From contig CAMMYR010000012.1 in the NCBI GenBank assembly GCA_946528255.1, positions 1 to 9,327 on the forward strand: a stretch of 9,327 bases of DNA, read 5' to 3'. How positions within the stretch are numbered: position 1 is the first letter of the stretch; each line of letters starts with the position of its first letter. A model generated the notes under the pieces. That model searched no databases. It was not told the DNA's origin and saw only the letters and a list, made by a program, of their open reading frames with translations. Below, piece by piece: positions 1 to 7,358 of the stretch. The stretch comes from an uncultured Methanomicrobiales archaeon (GTDB taxonomy: Archaea; Thermoplasmatota; Thermoplasmata; Methanomassiliicoccales; Methanomethylophilaceae). Position numbers and translations under genes: made by a program.

Positions 1-1
1 C

Positions 2-1501
2 TCGTCCCAGCAGCTGGTCACCGGCATGTCCTCCACTCCGGGCGTCTCGATACAGTATTCGCTCACGGGGACGGAGGGCGATTACAGCGATTCCGTGCCG
101 AGGATGACCGAAGCCGGCGAGTACGTCGTGTGGTACAAGGTCACCGGATCCGAATCCTATGCCGGCCTGGCGGCCCAGAACCTGAAGGTGACCATTGAGA
201 AGGCGGTCCCGACCCTGTCGGCCTCCGCGAAATCCCTCACCTACAACGGTTCTCCCCAGCTGCTGGCCGATGTCACGACCTCCGCGACCGAACTATACTA
301 CCACATCGGCGGCGATACGCAGCCCACATCCTGGACCGCGTGGACATCCGAGAGCTTCCCCGCCGGACAGAATGCGGGAGACTACAAGGTATGGATCAAG
401 GCGGCCGGCGACAACTACCACGAGCAGGTCTCCAGCCTGACCGCTTCCATCGCCAAGGCCCAGGCCAAGTGGACCACCGCGCCCGCGGCGTCCTCCAACC
501 TGGTGTACGACGGCAAAGTCAGAGTGCTTGTGACCGAAGGGGCTGTGGAAGGGGGCACCGCGGCGTTCAACGTCGATTACGCCCCGTTCGTGGGAGAGGG
601 AAGTTCCGGCACGACCGCGGAGCGCAGCGGCCTCAACGCCGGATTGTACACCGTGACCTACAGCATCACCCCCGACGGCAACCACCTGGCGCTCGCGGGA
701 CAGTCCCTAACGGTAACCATCGCCAAGGCCACGCCCGTACTGACGGTGGAGCCGGCGATCGGTCTGTCGTTCACCAACGCGAACCAGATGCTGCTGACGT
801 CCGCATCATCCACTCCCAACGGAGCGGTGATACTGTGCAGCATCGACGGAGGGGATTACGCCCCGTACGTGAACAACCCGGATGACGTGGATCACAGCTT
901 CCCCATAGCCAAGGATGTCAAGGCGTACGTCGTCTCGTTCAAGTGCGATGGGGACAACAACTTCAACGCCGTTTCGCCCGATTCGGTCACGGTCAACATA
1001 CAGGCCTCCGCGGCCCCCATGACCGCACCCGCGGCGATCCACAATCTGGTGTTCGACGCTACAGCCAAGAACCTAATCACTGCGGGAGAGTCCGAATTCG
1101 GTACGTTCACGTACTCCCTGACAGGCAACGCGGATGATTATGAGGCAGCCGTCCCCACGGCCGTCAATGCGGGCACGTACAAAGTGTACTGGAAGTTCGA
1201 GGCCGCTGAGGGCTACGAGGACACCGAGGGAGTGATTCCGAACATCGCCATAGCCGTGGCCGATATCACGGTCTCCATCGTCCTAGACGATGAGATCCCG
1301 CTGGGCATCACCCCCGCTCCCGAAGTCGCCGGCAACATCGGCGAGGGCGAGGTCACTTACCTTTACAAGGAGGCCAGCGCCCCCGACGAGGAATACTCCG
1401 ATGTGGTTCCGACCGCCCGGGGAGACTACAAGGTCAAGGCCCAGGTGGCCGCCACCGGCAATACCAACGCGGGCTCCGCCGAGAAGGAGTTCTCCATCGT
1501 G
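2..1501 (+). repeat. Tandem MBG-like protein repeats within the adhesin
   Basis: About six consecutive modules of 240-280 nt encode one recurring fold: a Y(N/D)G-type first strand, a YSLTG/EGDYS middle, the AG(D/E/T)YxVW(Y/I)K core and a closing VTIxKA strand. Approximate module starts in nt are 2 (partial), 206, 455, 731, 1010 and 1259. Modules 1, 2, 3 and 5 are clear. Module 4 has TNANQML in place of YNG, and module 6 keeps only EEYSDVVPTARGDYKVK. The copies have diverged at DNA level, so this is an old protein repeat and not a recent tandem duplication. Boundaries were judged by eye. Confidence 0.7.
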
Positions 1502-2896
1502 TTCAACGGCACGTACCCGATCAAGGCCACTGCAGGCGATGGAGGAACCATATCCGGTCCCGTAGCCATCGCCGAGGGAGGCTCGGGATCTTTCGCCATC
1601 GAGGCGGGAGACGACTACGCCGTGTCCGATGTGCTGGTCGACGGGGTGTCCGTAGGAGCCGTCGGAATGTACACGTTCGTCGATGTCCGCGCCGTGCACA
1701 CGATCCACGCCGAGTTCGTATCGTCGCCCGGAGCCAGGACTCACACCGATTCCGAGGGCAACGTCATCGAGCAGCGCACCGTCGAAGAGAGCGGCAAGAA
1801 GGTCGAGCTCGAGAGGGTCTCCAAGACCAACAACGACAGCACCGTCCGCGCCACCATAACCGAGGGGGCGGTGACAGCCATCGCCACCAAGACCGTCGAG
1901 GGAGGCGAGGAATCGTCCACCGTCAGGGCGATGATCGAGGGATCGTCCGCCACCGCGGCCCAGATGGCATCCGCCACCGAGTCCGCTGCCATCGCGGCGG
2001 AGGTCGCCGGAGCGGCGTTCGAGGACCTGGCATTCATCGTCGACGGCAGGGACAGCGGCTCCCAGACCGTGACCGTGGATCTCGGATCCTCCGAGGTCGC
2101 GGGCCTCTACGTGGTGACCGAGATGGGAATGGTCGGTTTCGACGCCGAGTGCCTCGAATCCATCCTGTCCGCCGGGACCAGGAGCCTGTCGGTGACCATC
2201 GCCGAGGACAGCTCCAAGCTGCCCTCCAGCCTCCGCGGCCGCACCGTTTACGAAGTGACCGTGCAGGGCGCCTACGGGCCCGTCAGGAACTTCGAGGGCA
2301 AGCTGACCCTGGCCCTCCCCTACACCCCCTCCGCCGGAGAGGACACCAGGGGGCTCGCCATCTACTACCTGGATGACAAGGGCGTCTCGACCCTGATCGG
2401 CGGAAGGTACGTATCCGGCTACGTCACGGCGGAGCTGCCCCACCTGTCCCGCTACTTCGTGGGAGAGGGCGAGTACAAGCCCGACAAGCCCACGGACATC
2501 GACTATGATGACGACGACATCTTCGACATCCTCAACAGGACCAACCACAACATCCCGTCCGCCAACGGTGGCAGGAGCTACGGTCTCATCGCCTGCGTCG
2601 CAGCCGCGGCAGTAGCGGTGATCGCCGGCACCGTCGCCCTGATGAGCATCAGGAAGAACCGAAACCATACAAGGGGCCCCCGAGGGGGCCCCGGAAAAAC
2701 CATTTCGCTTTATCAGAGGTTTATAACGAAGGTAACACCGTCGTTGGAGTACGCCTGGTGCTCCGATGGGCCGGAGAACGGGACCAGCGACGGGAGGCGC
2801 GGGATTATGACCTTGTGGTCGGAGCATGCCACCTTCCCTTCCACATCCGCGCTGAACGTTATGGTGCGGCCGTCGCGGGAAAGGAACATCCTGTAG
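2..2896 (+). CDS. Large surface adhesin-like protein with MBG/InlB-type repeats and C-terminal membrane anchor (5' partial)
   Basis: The frame is open to the left edge and the window starts inside a repeat (SSQQLVTG), so the true start and signal peptide lie upstream; the first ATG, at 26, is only internal. Residues below count from that ATG. About six imperfect 80-90-residue modules fill residues 1-492, with signatures such as LTYNGSPQLL, NLVYDG, AGDYKVWIKA and VTIEKA, typical of MBG-like extracellular beta repeats. Residues 495-565 resemble the divergent InlB B-repeat (Flg_new_2) family (ATAGDGGTIS, VSDVLVDG, HTIHAEF). A beta-rich stalk follows, with LTLALPYTP and a final LPHLSRYFVG, seen in S-layer-associated proteins. 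Then come an acidic linker (around 826-836) and a single membrane helix at 853-875 followed by RKNRN. The protein should sit on the outer face of the membrane, in adhesion or envelope structure. Oddity: no stop follows the anchor. The frame continues about 75 codons to a TAG at 2894, through a hairpin and antisense to the next gene, so the real end is probably near 2670-2725. Confidence 0.85.
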   Translation, partial: SSQQLVTGMSSTPGVSIQYSLTGTEGDYSDSVPRMTEAGEYVVWYKVTGSESYAGLAAQNLKVTIEKAVPTLSASAKSLTYNGSPQLLADVTTSATELYYHIGGDTQPTSWTAWTSESFPAGQNAGDYKVWIKAAGDNYHEQVSSLTASIAKAQAKWTTAPAASSNLVYDGKVRVLVTEGAVEGGTAAFNVDYAPFVGEGSSGTTAERSGLNAGLYTVTYSITPDGNHLALAGQSLTVTIAKATPVLTVEPAIGLSFTNANQMLLTSASSTPNGAVILCSIDGGDYAPYVNNPDDVDHSFPIAKDVKAYVVSFKCDGDNNFNAVSPDSVTVNIQASAAPMTAPAAIHNLVFDATAKNLITAGESEFGTFTYSLTGNADDYEAAVPTAVNAGTYKVYWKFEAAEGYEDTEGVIPNIAIAVADITVSIVLDDEIPLGITPAPEVAGNIGEGEVTYLYKEASAPDEEYSDVVPTARGDYKVKAQVAATGNTNAGSAEKEFSIVFNGTYPIKATAGDGGTISGPVAIAEGGSGSFAIEAGDDYAVSDVLVDGVSVGAVGMYTFVDVRAVHTIHAEFVSSPGARTHTDSEGNVIEQRTVEESGKKVELERVSKTNNDSTVRATITEGAVTAIATKTVEGGEESSTVRAMIEGSSATAAQMASATESAAIAAEVAGAAFEDLAFIVDGRDSGSQTVTVDLGSSEVAGLYVVTEMGMVGFDAECLESILSAGTRSLSVTIAEDSSKLPSSLRGRTVYEVTVQGAYGPVRNFEGKLTLALPYTPSAGEDTRGLAIYYLDDKGVSTLIGGRYVSGYVTAELPHLSRYFVGEGEYKPDKPTDIDYDDDDIFDILNRTNHNIPSANGGRSYGLIACVAAAAVAVIAGTVALMSIRKNRNHTRGPRGGPGKTISLYQRFITKVTPSLEYAWCSDGPENGTSDGRRGIMTLWSEHATFPSTSALNVMVRPSRERNIL
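2673..2692. terminator. Perfect GC hairpin between convergent genes
   Basis: GGGGCCCCC at 2673-2681 pairs with GGGGGCCCC at 2684-2692, leaving a two-base loop (a four-base CGAG loop if the closing pair is open). On the minus strand a run of five T (2695-2699) lies just after the TGA stop of the coiled-coil gene and just before the hairpin. That suits an archaeal T-tract terminator for the minus-strand gene. The plus strand has no T-run after the hairpin. It may serve as a two-way transcription barrier. It also sits exactly where the adhesin should end, and such GC runs are prone to sequencing indels. Confidence 0.55.
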
Positions 2897-3789
2897 CGGC
2901 GCTCGGTGAAAAGATCGGACTCAAGGGTCGTGGCGGAGATGCGGCGTATGGTGCCGGAGGATTTCCTCGGTTCGGTAGCGGGCCTGGATTCGAGGTCGGT
3001 TATTGTGATTCTAAGATCTTCGATCTCCGAATTAGCCTTCTCCAGGGCCTTCTCTGCGGCTTCTTTCGCAGCGGTCTCGGCTTCCAGGGATCCTTCGACG
3101 GAAGCGAGGGATTTCTTCAGTTCCTTGATTTCTGTCGTTGCGGATTCCAGCTTTCCCTTCAGCGCCTCTGTGGCCTCATCGGCCGATGCCGAGGGCTTCT
3201 TGAGCTGTTTCTTCAGCGAGCTGATCTCCGCGTTTGCTGTTTTCAGGTCGCTGTTCAACTTCTCTTTCTCTTTGGATGTCGATTTTTTCAGGGAGTCCAG
3301 TTCCTTGCGCTTGTTCTCGAACCTTTCCTCCATCCTAGCCAACTTGTTCTTCGCATCCGTCCTTTCTTTGGATACCTGGATGTTCTTGTTCCTGAGATCG
3401 TTGTTCTTCTCCTTGAGCTCTTCAATCTTCTTGAGGAGCTTCTTGGGATCCTCGGCCTTCTCCTCCTTGGCCTCCTTCGGCTCCTCCTTTTCTTTCTCAG
3501 GCTTCTCCTCTTTGGCTGTACGGTTCGCCGGAGGCTTGACACCTTTGATCTTCTCCAGATTGGCCTTCTCGTCCTCGTTGAGGCCATCCAGGTTCCCGAG
3601 AGAGGTGCTGGGTTTCTTGACAACGGGCTTCATGGCAGGAGCGTTCTCCTCGTCCTTTTTCTTCTTCCTCTTCTTCTTGTCTTCGGCGGGCTCCTTGTCT
3701 TTGCCGATGAGCTTATTGAAACCCTCCAGCTCTGACTGGTTGAGGCTTCCTTCTTCCACAATCACGTTCTTTTCCATTCCGCCCGCCAT
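2713..3789 (-). CDS. Lys/Glu-rich coiled-coil protein, unknown function
   Basis: Family not recognised. With the start at 3789 (MAGGMEKNV) it has 358 residues. The frame is open to an ATG at 3840, but that would lie upstream of the likely TATA box at 3820-3826; an ATG at 3777 is also possible. Order: a short N-terminus with a very basic patch (residues about 29-50, DKKKRKKKK); a charged linker rich in KEEKPEKEKEE; a long heptad-like coiled coil at about 114-268; then a separate C-terminal domain of about 75 residues (TIRRISATTLESDL to TFVINL) rich in beta-type sequence. No signal peptide or membrane helix is visible, so it should be cytoplasmic. It is divergent from the NYN-domain operon (82 bp apart) and convergent with the adhesin. 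Its plus-strand complement is strikingly pyrimidine-rich, a result of AAG/GAG codons. A structural, nucleic-acid-binding or scaffolding role is possible but unproven. Confidence 0.8.
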   Translation of the reverse strand: MAGGMEKNVIVEEGSLNQSELEGFNKLIGKDKEPAEDKKKRKKKKDEENAPAMKPVVKKPSTSLGNLDGLNEDEKANLEKIKGVKPPANRTAKEEKPEKEKEEPKEAKEEKAEDPKKLLKKIEELKEKNNDLRNKNIQVSKERTDAKNKLARMEERFENKRKELDSLKKSTSKEKEKLNSDLKTANAEISSLKKQLKKPSASADEATEALKGKLESATTEIKELKKSLASVEGSLEAETAAKEAAEKALEKANSEIEDLRITITDLESRPATEPRKSSGTIRRISATTLESDLFTERRYRMFLSRDGRTITFSADVEGKVACSDHKVIIPRLPSLVPFSGPSEHQAYSNDGVTFVINL

Positions 3790-3819
3790 GATTATCCATA
3801 GAGGGGATGGATTGCGAGG

Positions 3820-3826
3820 ATTTAAC
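3820..3826 (-). promoter_or_regulatory. Putative TATA box for the coiled-coil gene
   Basis: Reading the minus strand, GTTAAAT is centred about 34 nt before the ATG at 3789. Archaeal transcription usually begins about 25 nt after the box, which predicts a leader of about 8 nt. This supports 3789 (or 3777) over the longer frame that begins at 3840. The match to a TATA consensus is only moderate. Confidence 0.4.
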
Positions 3827-3842
3827 GATGGTTGCGACATCG

Positions 3843-3850
3843 TTTTCTAT
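3843..3850 (+). promoter_or_regulatory. Putative TATA box for the NYN-domain operon
   Basis: TTTTCTAT is centred about 26 nt before the ATG at 3872, which is where the box lies for a leaderless archaeal transcript. No Shine-Dalgarno-like sequence precedes that ATG. Together with the minus-strand box at 3820-3826 it forms a compact divergent promoter region. Confidence 0.45.
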
Positions 3851-3871
3851 GCTCCCGCCATACCGTTAGGC

Positions 3872-4501
3872 ATGACCCTCTTCACCGAGCATAGTTACAG
3901 CCGCGTCATGGTCTTCATAGACTATCGCAACATCTACCAGGCCGCGCGCTACATGGAGGCCCAGGGATTCAGGATGGATCTGTACAGGCTGACCCAGATA
4001 CTGGTGGGTGAGAGGGATCTGGTCGGCGCGTACGTCTTCGATTCCCGCTGGAAATACACGAAGAAGTCCGATCCGAATATCCTGCTCCACGATAAGCTGA
4101 GGGACGATGGATTCAGGGTCATCGCCAGGGAGTCCCTCAAGAAAATAGAGGAGACCGGAGAGGTCGTGCAGAAGGAAGTGGACGTATCCTTGGCCTGCGA
4201 GATGCTAGAGCATGCCCTGATGAACCACTATGACATCGCCATAGTGGTCAGCGGGGACGAGGATTTCGTGCCGGCGATGCAGAAGGTCCAGTCGGCAGGC
4301 AAGAGGGTGGAGGTAGCCGCCTTCAACAGCGCCTACAACATCGAGTGCAAGAGGGTGGCGGATGTGTACTACACCCTCGACGACATCCCCTTCATGAGCA
4401 TGCATTCCCCGACGGAGGGTGATCTGGAGTCTTCCGGACAGGATGAGGGGGAAGACTCCGAGGAAGAATACACCGAGGAAGAAGAGGAGGGATCCGAATG
4501 A
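3872..4501 (+). CDS. NYN/LabA-like (DUF88, PIN-type) putative nuclease
   Basis: 209 residues. The PIN-like NYN fold shows its acidic metal-site positions in order: VMVFIDYRN (Asp17, with Asn20), KEVDVSLACEM (Asp104) and VVSGDEDFVPAM (Asp129, Asp131), followed by GKRVEVAAF. This is the LabA/DUF88 layout. Family members are predicted or proven metal-dependent RNases, acting in the cytoplasm. The tail from about residue 177 is very acidic (EEEYTEEEEE) and is probably disordered. The start at 3872 follows a TATA-like box by 26 nt, so the message is likely leaderless; Met13 at 3908 is an alternative. The same frame is open upstream to 2906, but that part is antisense to the coiled-coil gene and is not coding. 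Its stop overlaps the start of the next gene (ATGA at 4498-4501), implying an operon and a possible functional partnership. RNA target unknown. Confidence 0.85.
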   Translation: MTLFTEHSYSRVMVFIDYRNIYQAARYMEAQGFRMDLYRLTQILVGERDLVGAYVFDSRWKYTKKSDPNILLHDKLRDDGFRVIARESLKKIEETGEVVQKEVDVSLACEMLEHALMNHYDIAIVVSGDEDFVPAMQKVQSAGKRVEVAAFNSAYNIECKRVADVYYTLDDIPFMSMHSPTEGDLESSGQDEGEDSEEEYTEEEEEGSE

Positions 4502-5442
4502 GGGGCGGAATGGACCTCCTGGAATGGCAGAGGGAATCCCTGGAGAAGGAGGGGCTCTCGCCGGAGAAGACCGAGTTGTTCCTGGCGAAGAAGCTCAGGG
4601 TACTCAGGTTCAAGGCCAATCCCCGCGGGGATGGTTCTGTCTCCCAGATACAGGACACGATAGTGTTCATCGATCCCAAATTCTACGGACCCCCGGTCAT
4701 GCCCGGCGATGTGTGGCTCTGTTCCACGGAATTCACTGGGATGGTCTATAACGCGACCCCGCTGATGAGGATCGACCCGTCCATGCTTTTCGGCTTGAGC
4801 GATGAGATCAGGAGCGAGATCATCGAGATCCTCTGGAACAAGAACCGCAGCGCGTTCATAGCCCAGTTCGAGGAGATGTACAAGGAGGAGATCTACTCCC
4901 GCGTGAGGGAGGAGACCGCCAATGAGTATGATGCCACCATCGCCAGGCTCAACAATGAGTTGATGGAGACGAAGAGGCAGTTGGACATGAGCAGGATGGT
5001 GCAAGCAGCACCCGCCGATGACGGCATAGAGCTTTCCTCTGAAGAGGAAAGCCCGAGCCCCCAGCAGCAGCCGGCGTACTTTGACAGGCAGCCGGCGGTT
5101 CCGCCGATGTTCGGCTCCAACTACATACAGGCGCCCGGCATCCCGGAGATAAGGGTCCAGGCGCAGCCAGGGCATCAGTACTACAGGCCTCCGGAGAGGC
5201 TCTCCGCGGAGATCGAGTCCGCGGATACCATAAGGATCGACGGACTGGCCGACGGCCAGTATTTCGTTCACATGAGCCCCAGCAAGATGTACCTCGTAGT
5301 CAGGAAGCACAGCTACGGTTCCGCCGTATGCAAGAACTGCAGGATACAGTTGGCAGGTCTGGAGAATTACTCTTCTTTCGCCGAACCTAGGCAGCTCCGT
5401 GCGGAATACAGCCCCAAGTACGATGGGATCCTGGTATACCTG
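4498..5442 (+). CDS. Coiled-coil protein coupled to the NYN nuclease, unknown function (3' end uncertain)
   Basis: Family not recognised. The start at 4498 overlaps the NYN stop by four bases (ATGA). The ATG at 4510, with GAGG five bases upstream, is an equally good start. Visible parts: an N-terminal globular stretch (residues 1-100; DTIVFIDPKFYGPP, MPGDVWLCSTEF); a helical coiled coil at about 102-165; a Pro/Gln/acidic linker at about 172-235; and a C-terminal beta-type domain (DTIRIDGLADGQYFVHMS, LVVRKHSYG, CKNCRIQ, AEYSPKYDGILVYL) to about residue 315. CKNC is a lone CxxC. No membrane helix is seen. Oddity: the frame has no stop at the natural end and stays open to a TAA at 6313-6315, giving a 605-residue ORF. 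Beyond about 5440 it is His/Leu/Asp-rich and antisense to the CBS-ParB gene, so I take that part as non-coding. The end given is an estimate from sequence character, not a stop codon. Confidence 0.7.
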
Positions 5443-6288
5443 CGATCGCTCCATCTTGCCCTGGGAGATGAGCTTCTCGTTGATGGAGCTGGCCTCCTCG
5501 TTCGGGAGCAGCATGGTGGTGACCTCCATGAACGGGTGCTTGGCGCCCTCGATGATGGTCACATCGTCCAGGGATCTCAGGCCCCACCTCTCGGCGGTCC
5601 TCTCCAGCCCCAGCTTCACATCGTAGTCGTTCGGCACCAGCACTATGGCCTTGAACGTCTGCATGCCCAGCTTCTTCGCCGCCATGATCCTGTGATGTCC
5701 GTCCACCACCAGGAACCCGTTGCGCCTCTCGATCACTATGATCGGCTCGTTCAGGCCCCTCTTGATCTCGTACTGGCGGCCGATGAGCTCGTCCATGTAG
5801 ACCTCCTTCTGGGAGGGGATGATCCTCTCCATGGGGATGTCCTTGTTGACCACCTTCATCTTGAGCCCGTTCTGCTGCTCCATGAAGCTCTTGACGCTCA
5901 TGACCTTGCCTGGGCGGGACTTCTCGATCTGCGACCTGACGATGTCGATGTTCGATATGATGCCCACCAGCTTCTTGTCCTCGTCCACCACCGGGAGGTT
6001 CCTGAGCCCGTACCTGAACAGGATGCGCATGGCATCGTTGATGTTCATGGACGGGACGGCGCAGAGGGTTCCCCTGCGCATGACGCTCCTGATCTTCGCT
6101 TCCGGATGGTCCACATAGCGCAGGAGCTCCTTGGCGGTGACGAATCCCAGGAGGTATCCGTTCTCGGCTATGGGGAAGCCGTGGAAGCTGGACGAGATGA
6201 TCTTCTGCCTCACCTCTTCGACTGTCATGTTTGGTCCCACGACCTGGACGTCGCGGATCATGTAGTCGCCGACGGTTGCTTCGGGCAT
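5443..6288 (-). CDS. CBS-CBS-ParB-like domain protein (3' end uncertain)
   Basis: Two CBS motifs, residues about 6-58 (VGDYMIRDVQVV, HGFPIAENGYLLGFVTAKELL) and 65-120 (IRSVMRRGTLCAV, RNLPVVDEDKKLVGIISNIDI), form a likely adenine-nucleotide sensor. A ParB/sulfiredoxin-like domain follows at about 145-250, with MERIIPSQKEVYMDEL and the signature DGHHRIMAAKKLG (DGHHR at 196-200). Such fusions occur in methanogens and are thought to be regulatory; whether this one binds DNA or has nucleotide-cleaving activity is unknown. Cytoplasmic. The ATG at 6288 lies about 26 nt downstream of TTTATA on the minus strand, suggesting a leaderless message. Oddity: there is no in-frame stop at the natural end. The ORF is open to 4369 (639 residues), but beyond about residue 282-300 it is antisense to the neighbouring gene. 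The boundary given is estimated; a TAG at 5389-5387 lies one frame off. It is divergent (122 bp) from the GHKL regulator. Confidence 0.8.
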
Positions 6289-6310
6289 GGGGCCTGGATG
6301 GGGTTCACGG

Positions 6311-6317
6311 TATAAAG
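6311..6317 (-). promoter_or_regulatory. Putative TATA box for the CBS-ParB gene
   Basis: The minus strand reads CTTTATA, centred about 26 nt before the ATG at 6288, consistent with a leaderless archaeal transcript. It lies 52 bp from the first ATACG repeat of the divergent gene, so the two promoters share one short region. Confidence 0.55.
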
Positions 6318-6368
6318 AGAGGATGGACTGGCGGCTCTACAGGCTAGGGAAGCCGATGCGTTTCCGCG

Positions 6369-6391
6369 ATACGCAGAATACGATAAATACG
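6369..6391 (+). repeat. ATACG iteron array upstream of the GHKL-wHTH gene
   Basis: Three ATACG units start at 6369, 6378 and 6387, a strict 9-bp step, and are followed by AATAATCC. The unit order (ATACGCAGA, ATACGATAA, ATACGAATAA) is mirrored by the array after the gene (7358-7391). The TATA-like box ATAAATAC (6383-6390) lies inside the array, so a protein bound here would block the promoter. The array is much richer in A/T than the surrounding coding DNA. Confidence 0.7.
6383..6390 (+). promoter_or_regulatory. Putative TATA box for the GHKL-wHTH gene, inside the iterons
   Basis: ATAAATAC is centred about 25 nt before the ATG at 6411, predicting a leaderless transcript. It overlaps ATACG units two and three, which makes repression by the encoded winged-helix protein an economical idea. 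No Shine-Dalgarno-like sequence precedes the ATG. Confidence 0.5.
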
Positions 6392-6410
6392 AATAATCCT
6401 ACTATTTAGT

Positions 6411-7358
6411 ATGAAAGTGGACATGATGCGGAGCGACAGGACGGGGTCCGAATCCCGCGACAGAGTTTTCTTGGCCGCTGTGGCCTACGAAGATATGATA
6501 TCCCCCATACAGGACCTTACCTTCAACGATGCCGTCCGCATCTTCGCGGCCAACGGGCTTGAGCTGGGGAGCGCCCAGATGGCCTCCCTGGGCATGGTCC
6601 GCGATGGATCGTTCACCAATCTGGGCCTGCTGATATCGGACCAGTGCCCGCAAGGGGTAAAGGCGGCGCTGTTCGGAGAGGATTCCAAGAGCACGTTCCA
6701 GGACAGGGAGGAGATATCAGGATCGGTCCTGAGGCAGTTCGAGCTGGCGGATGCCTTTGTCGGCAAGCACAATGCCCAGCGGTCCCGTATAAAAGGAGCC
6801 TATCGCGTAGACACCAGGGATTATCCGGAGGAGGCGGTGCGCGAAATCCTGATCAACGCCCTGGTCCACAGGGATTACGCCATCAACGGGAGCATACTCC
6901 TGGAGATGTATCCGGATCGTCTGTCGGTCTCGTCCATCGGCGGTCTGAACAAGGGCCTGGGGCTGGACGATGTCATGATGGGGCTGTCATCCAGGAGGAA
7001 CGAGAAGCTAGCCGCCGTCATGTACCGCCTGAAGCTGATGGAGTCCTATGGAACTGGGATACCGCGCATAATGGATGCTTACAAGGGGCAGCCCTCGAAG
7101 CCGCGGATAGAACTGAGCACCAATGTGTTCCGGATCACCCTCCCGAAGACCATCGATATCGATCTCGACCAGACGTCCCAGAGGGTGCTGGAAATGCTCT
7201 CGGACGTACCGATGTCCAGGTCGACCGTGGAGAAAGCGGCTGGAATCAGCCGTATGAGCGCCCTCTCAGTGCTCCACAGCCTGGTAACGGCAGGCCTGGT
7301 CGAGGAGGTCGGGTCTGGCAGGAGCACCGCCTATGTCAGGAAGATCCGAATCGTATAA
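6411..7358 (+). CDS. ATP-binding (GHKL) winged-helix regulator lacking the AlbA_2 N-terminus
   Basis: 315 residues. Residues about 25-130 (YEDMISPIQDLTFNDAVRIF, TNLGLLISDQCPQGVKAALF) match the middle part of AlbA/Schlafen-associated ATP-binding regulators. The HATPase_c_4 (GHKL) part follows: EAVREILINALVHRDYAING (N-box, Glu/Asn-Ala-His-Arg-Asp around 145-156), DRLSVSSIGGL (about 169-179), RNEKLA (196-201) and ESYGTGIPRI (211-220). A winged helix closes the protein (about 253-312; MSRSTVEKAAGISRMSALSVL). Members usually carry about 120-150 more N-terminal residues with the AlbA_2 domain. None is present here: an in-frame TAA at 6384-6386 and the TATA box exclude an upstream extension. It is probably a DNA-binding regulator of itself or of an accessory function. 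It is flanked on both sides by ATACG arrays, which suggests self-regulation or transfer as a unit. Stop codon TAA. Confidence 0.88.
   Translation: MKVDMMRSDRTGSESRDRVFLAAVAYEDMISPIQDLTFNDAVRIFAANGLELGSAQMASLGMVRDGSFTNLGLLISDQCPQGVKAALFGEDSKSTFQDREEISGSVLRQFELADAFVGKHNAQRSRIKGAYRVDTRDYPEEAVREILINALVHRDYAINGSILLEMYPDRLSVSSIGGLNKGLGLDDVMMGLSSRRNEKLAAVMYRLKLMESYGTGIPRIMDAYKGQPSKPRIELSTNVFRITLPKTIDIDLDQTSQRVLEMLSDVPMSRSTVEKAAGISRMSALSVLHSLVTAGLVEEVGSGRSTAYVRKIRIV

Noticed and set aside
1283..2827. Long open frame of 514 codons on the minus strand under the adhesin
   Set aside because: It is antisense to the repeats, its product is Gly/His/Asp-rich with no domain, and long minus-strand frames are expected where TTA, CTA and TCA codons are rare.
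2758..3735. Plus-strand frame rich in Leu, Phe and Gly resembling a membrane protein
   Set aside because: The hydrophobic runs are the complement of Lys/Glu codons of the coiled-coil gene; it has no start signal and no family likeness.
2906..3871. N-terminal extension of the NYN protein by 322 residues (Ser/Phe-rich)
   Set aside because: It is antisense to the coiled-coil gene. The TATA-like box and the family N-terminus place the start at 3872.
4369..5442. Continuation of the CBS-ParB gene into a 639-residue protein
   Set aside because: The extra part is antisense to the coiled-coil gene and reaches into the NYN gene, with no recognisable domain.
5443..6315. Continuation of the coiled-coil gene over the CBS-ParB gene as a 605-residue protein
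   Set aside because: The extra part is His/Leu/Val/Asp-rich and an exact codon-register complement of clear CBS and ParB motifs, so it is a shadow; only the missing stop is of interest.
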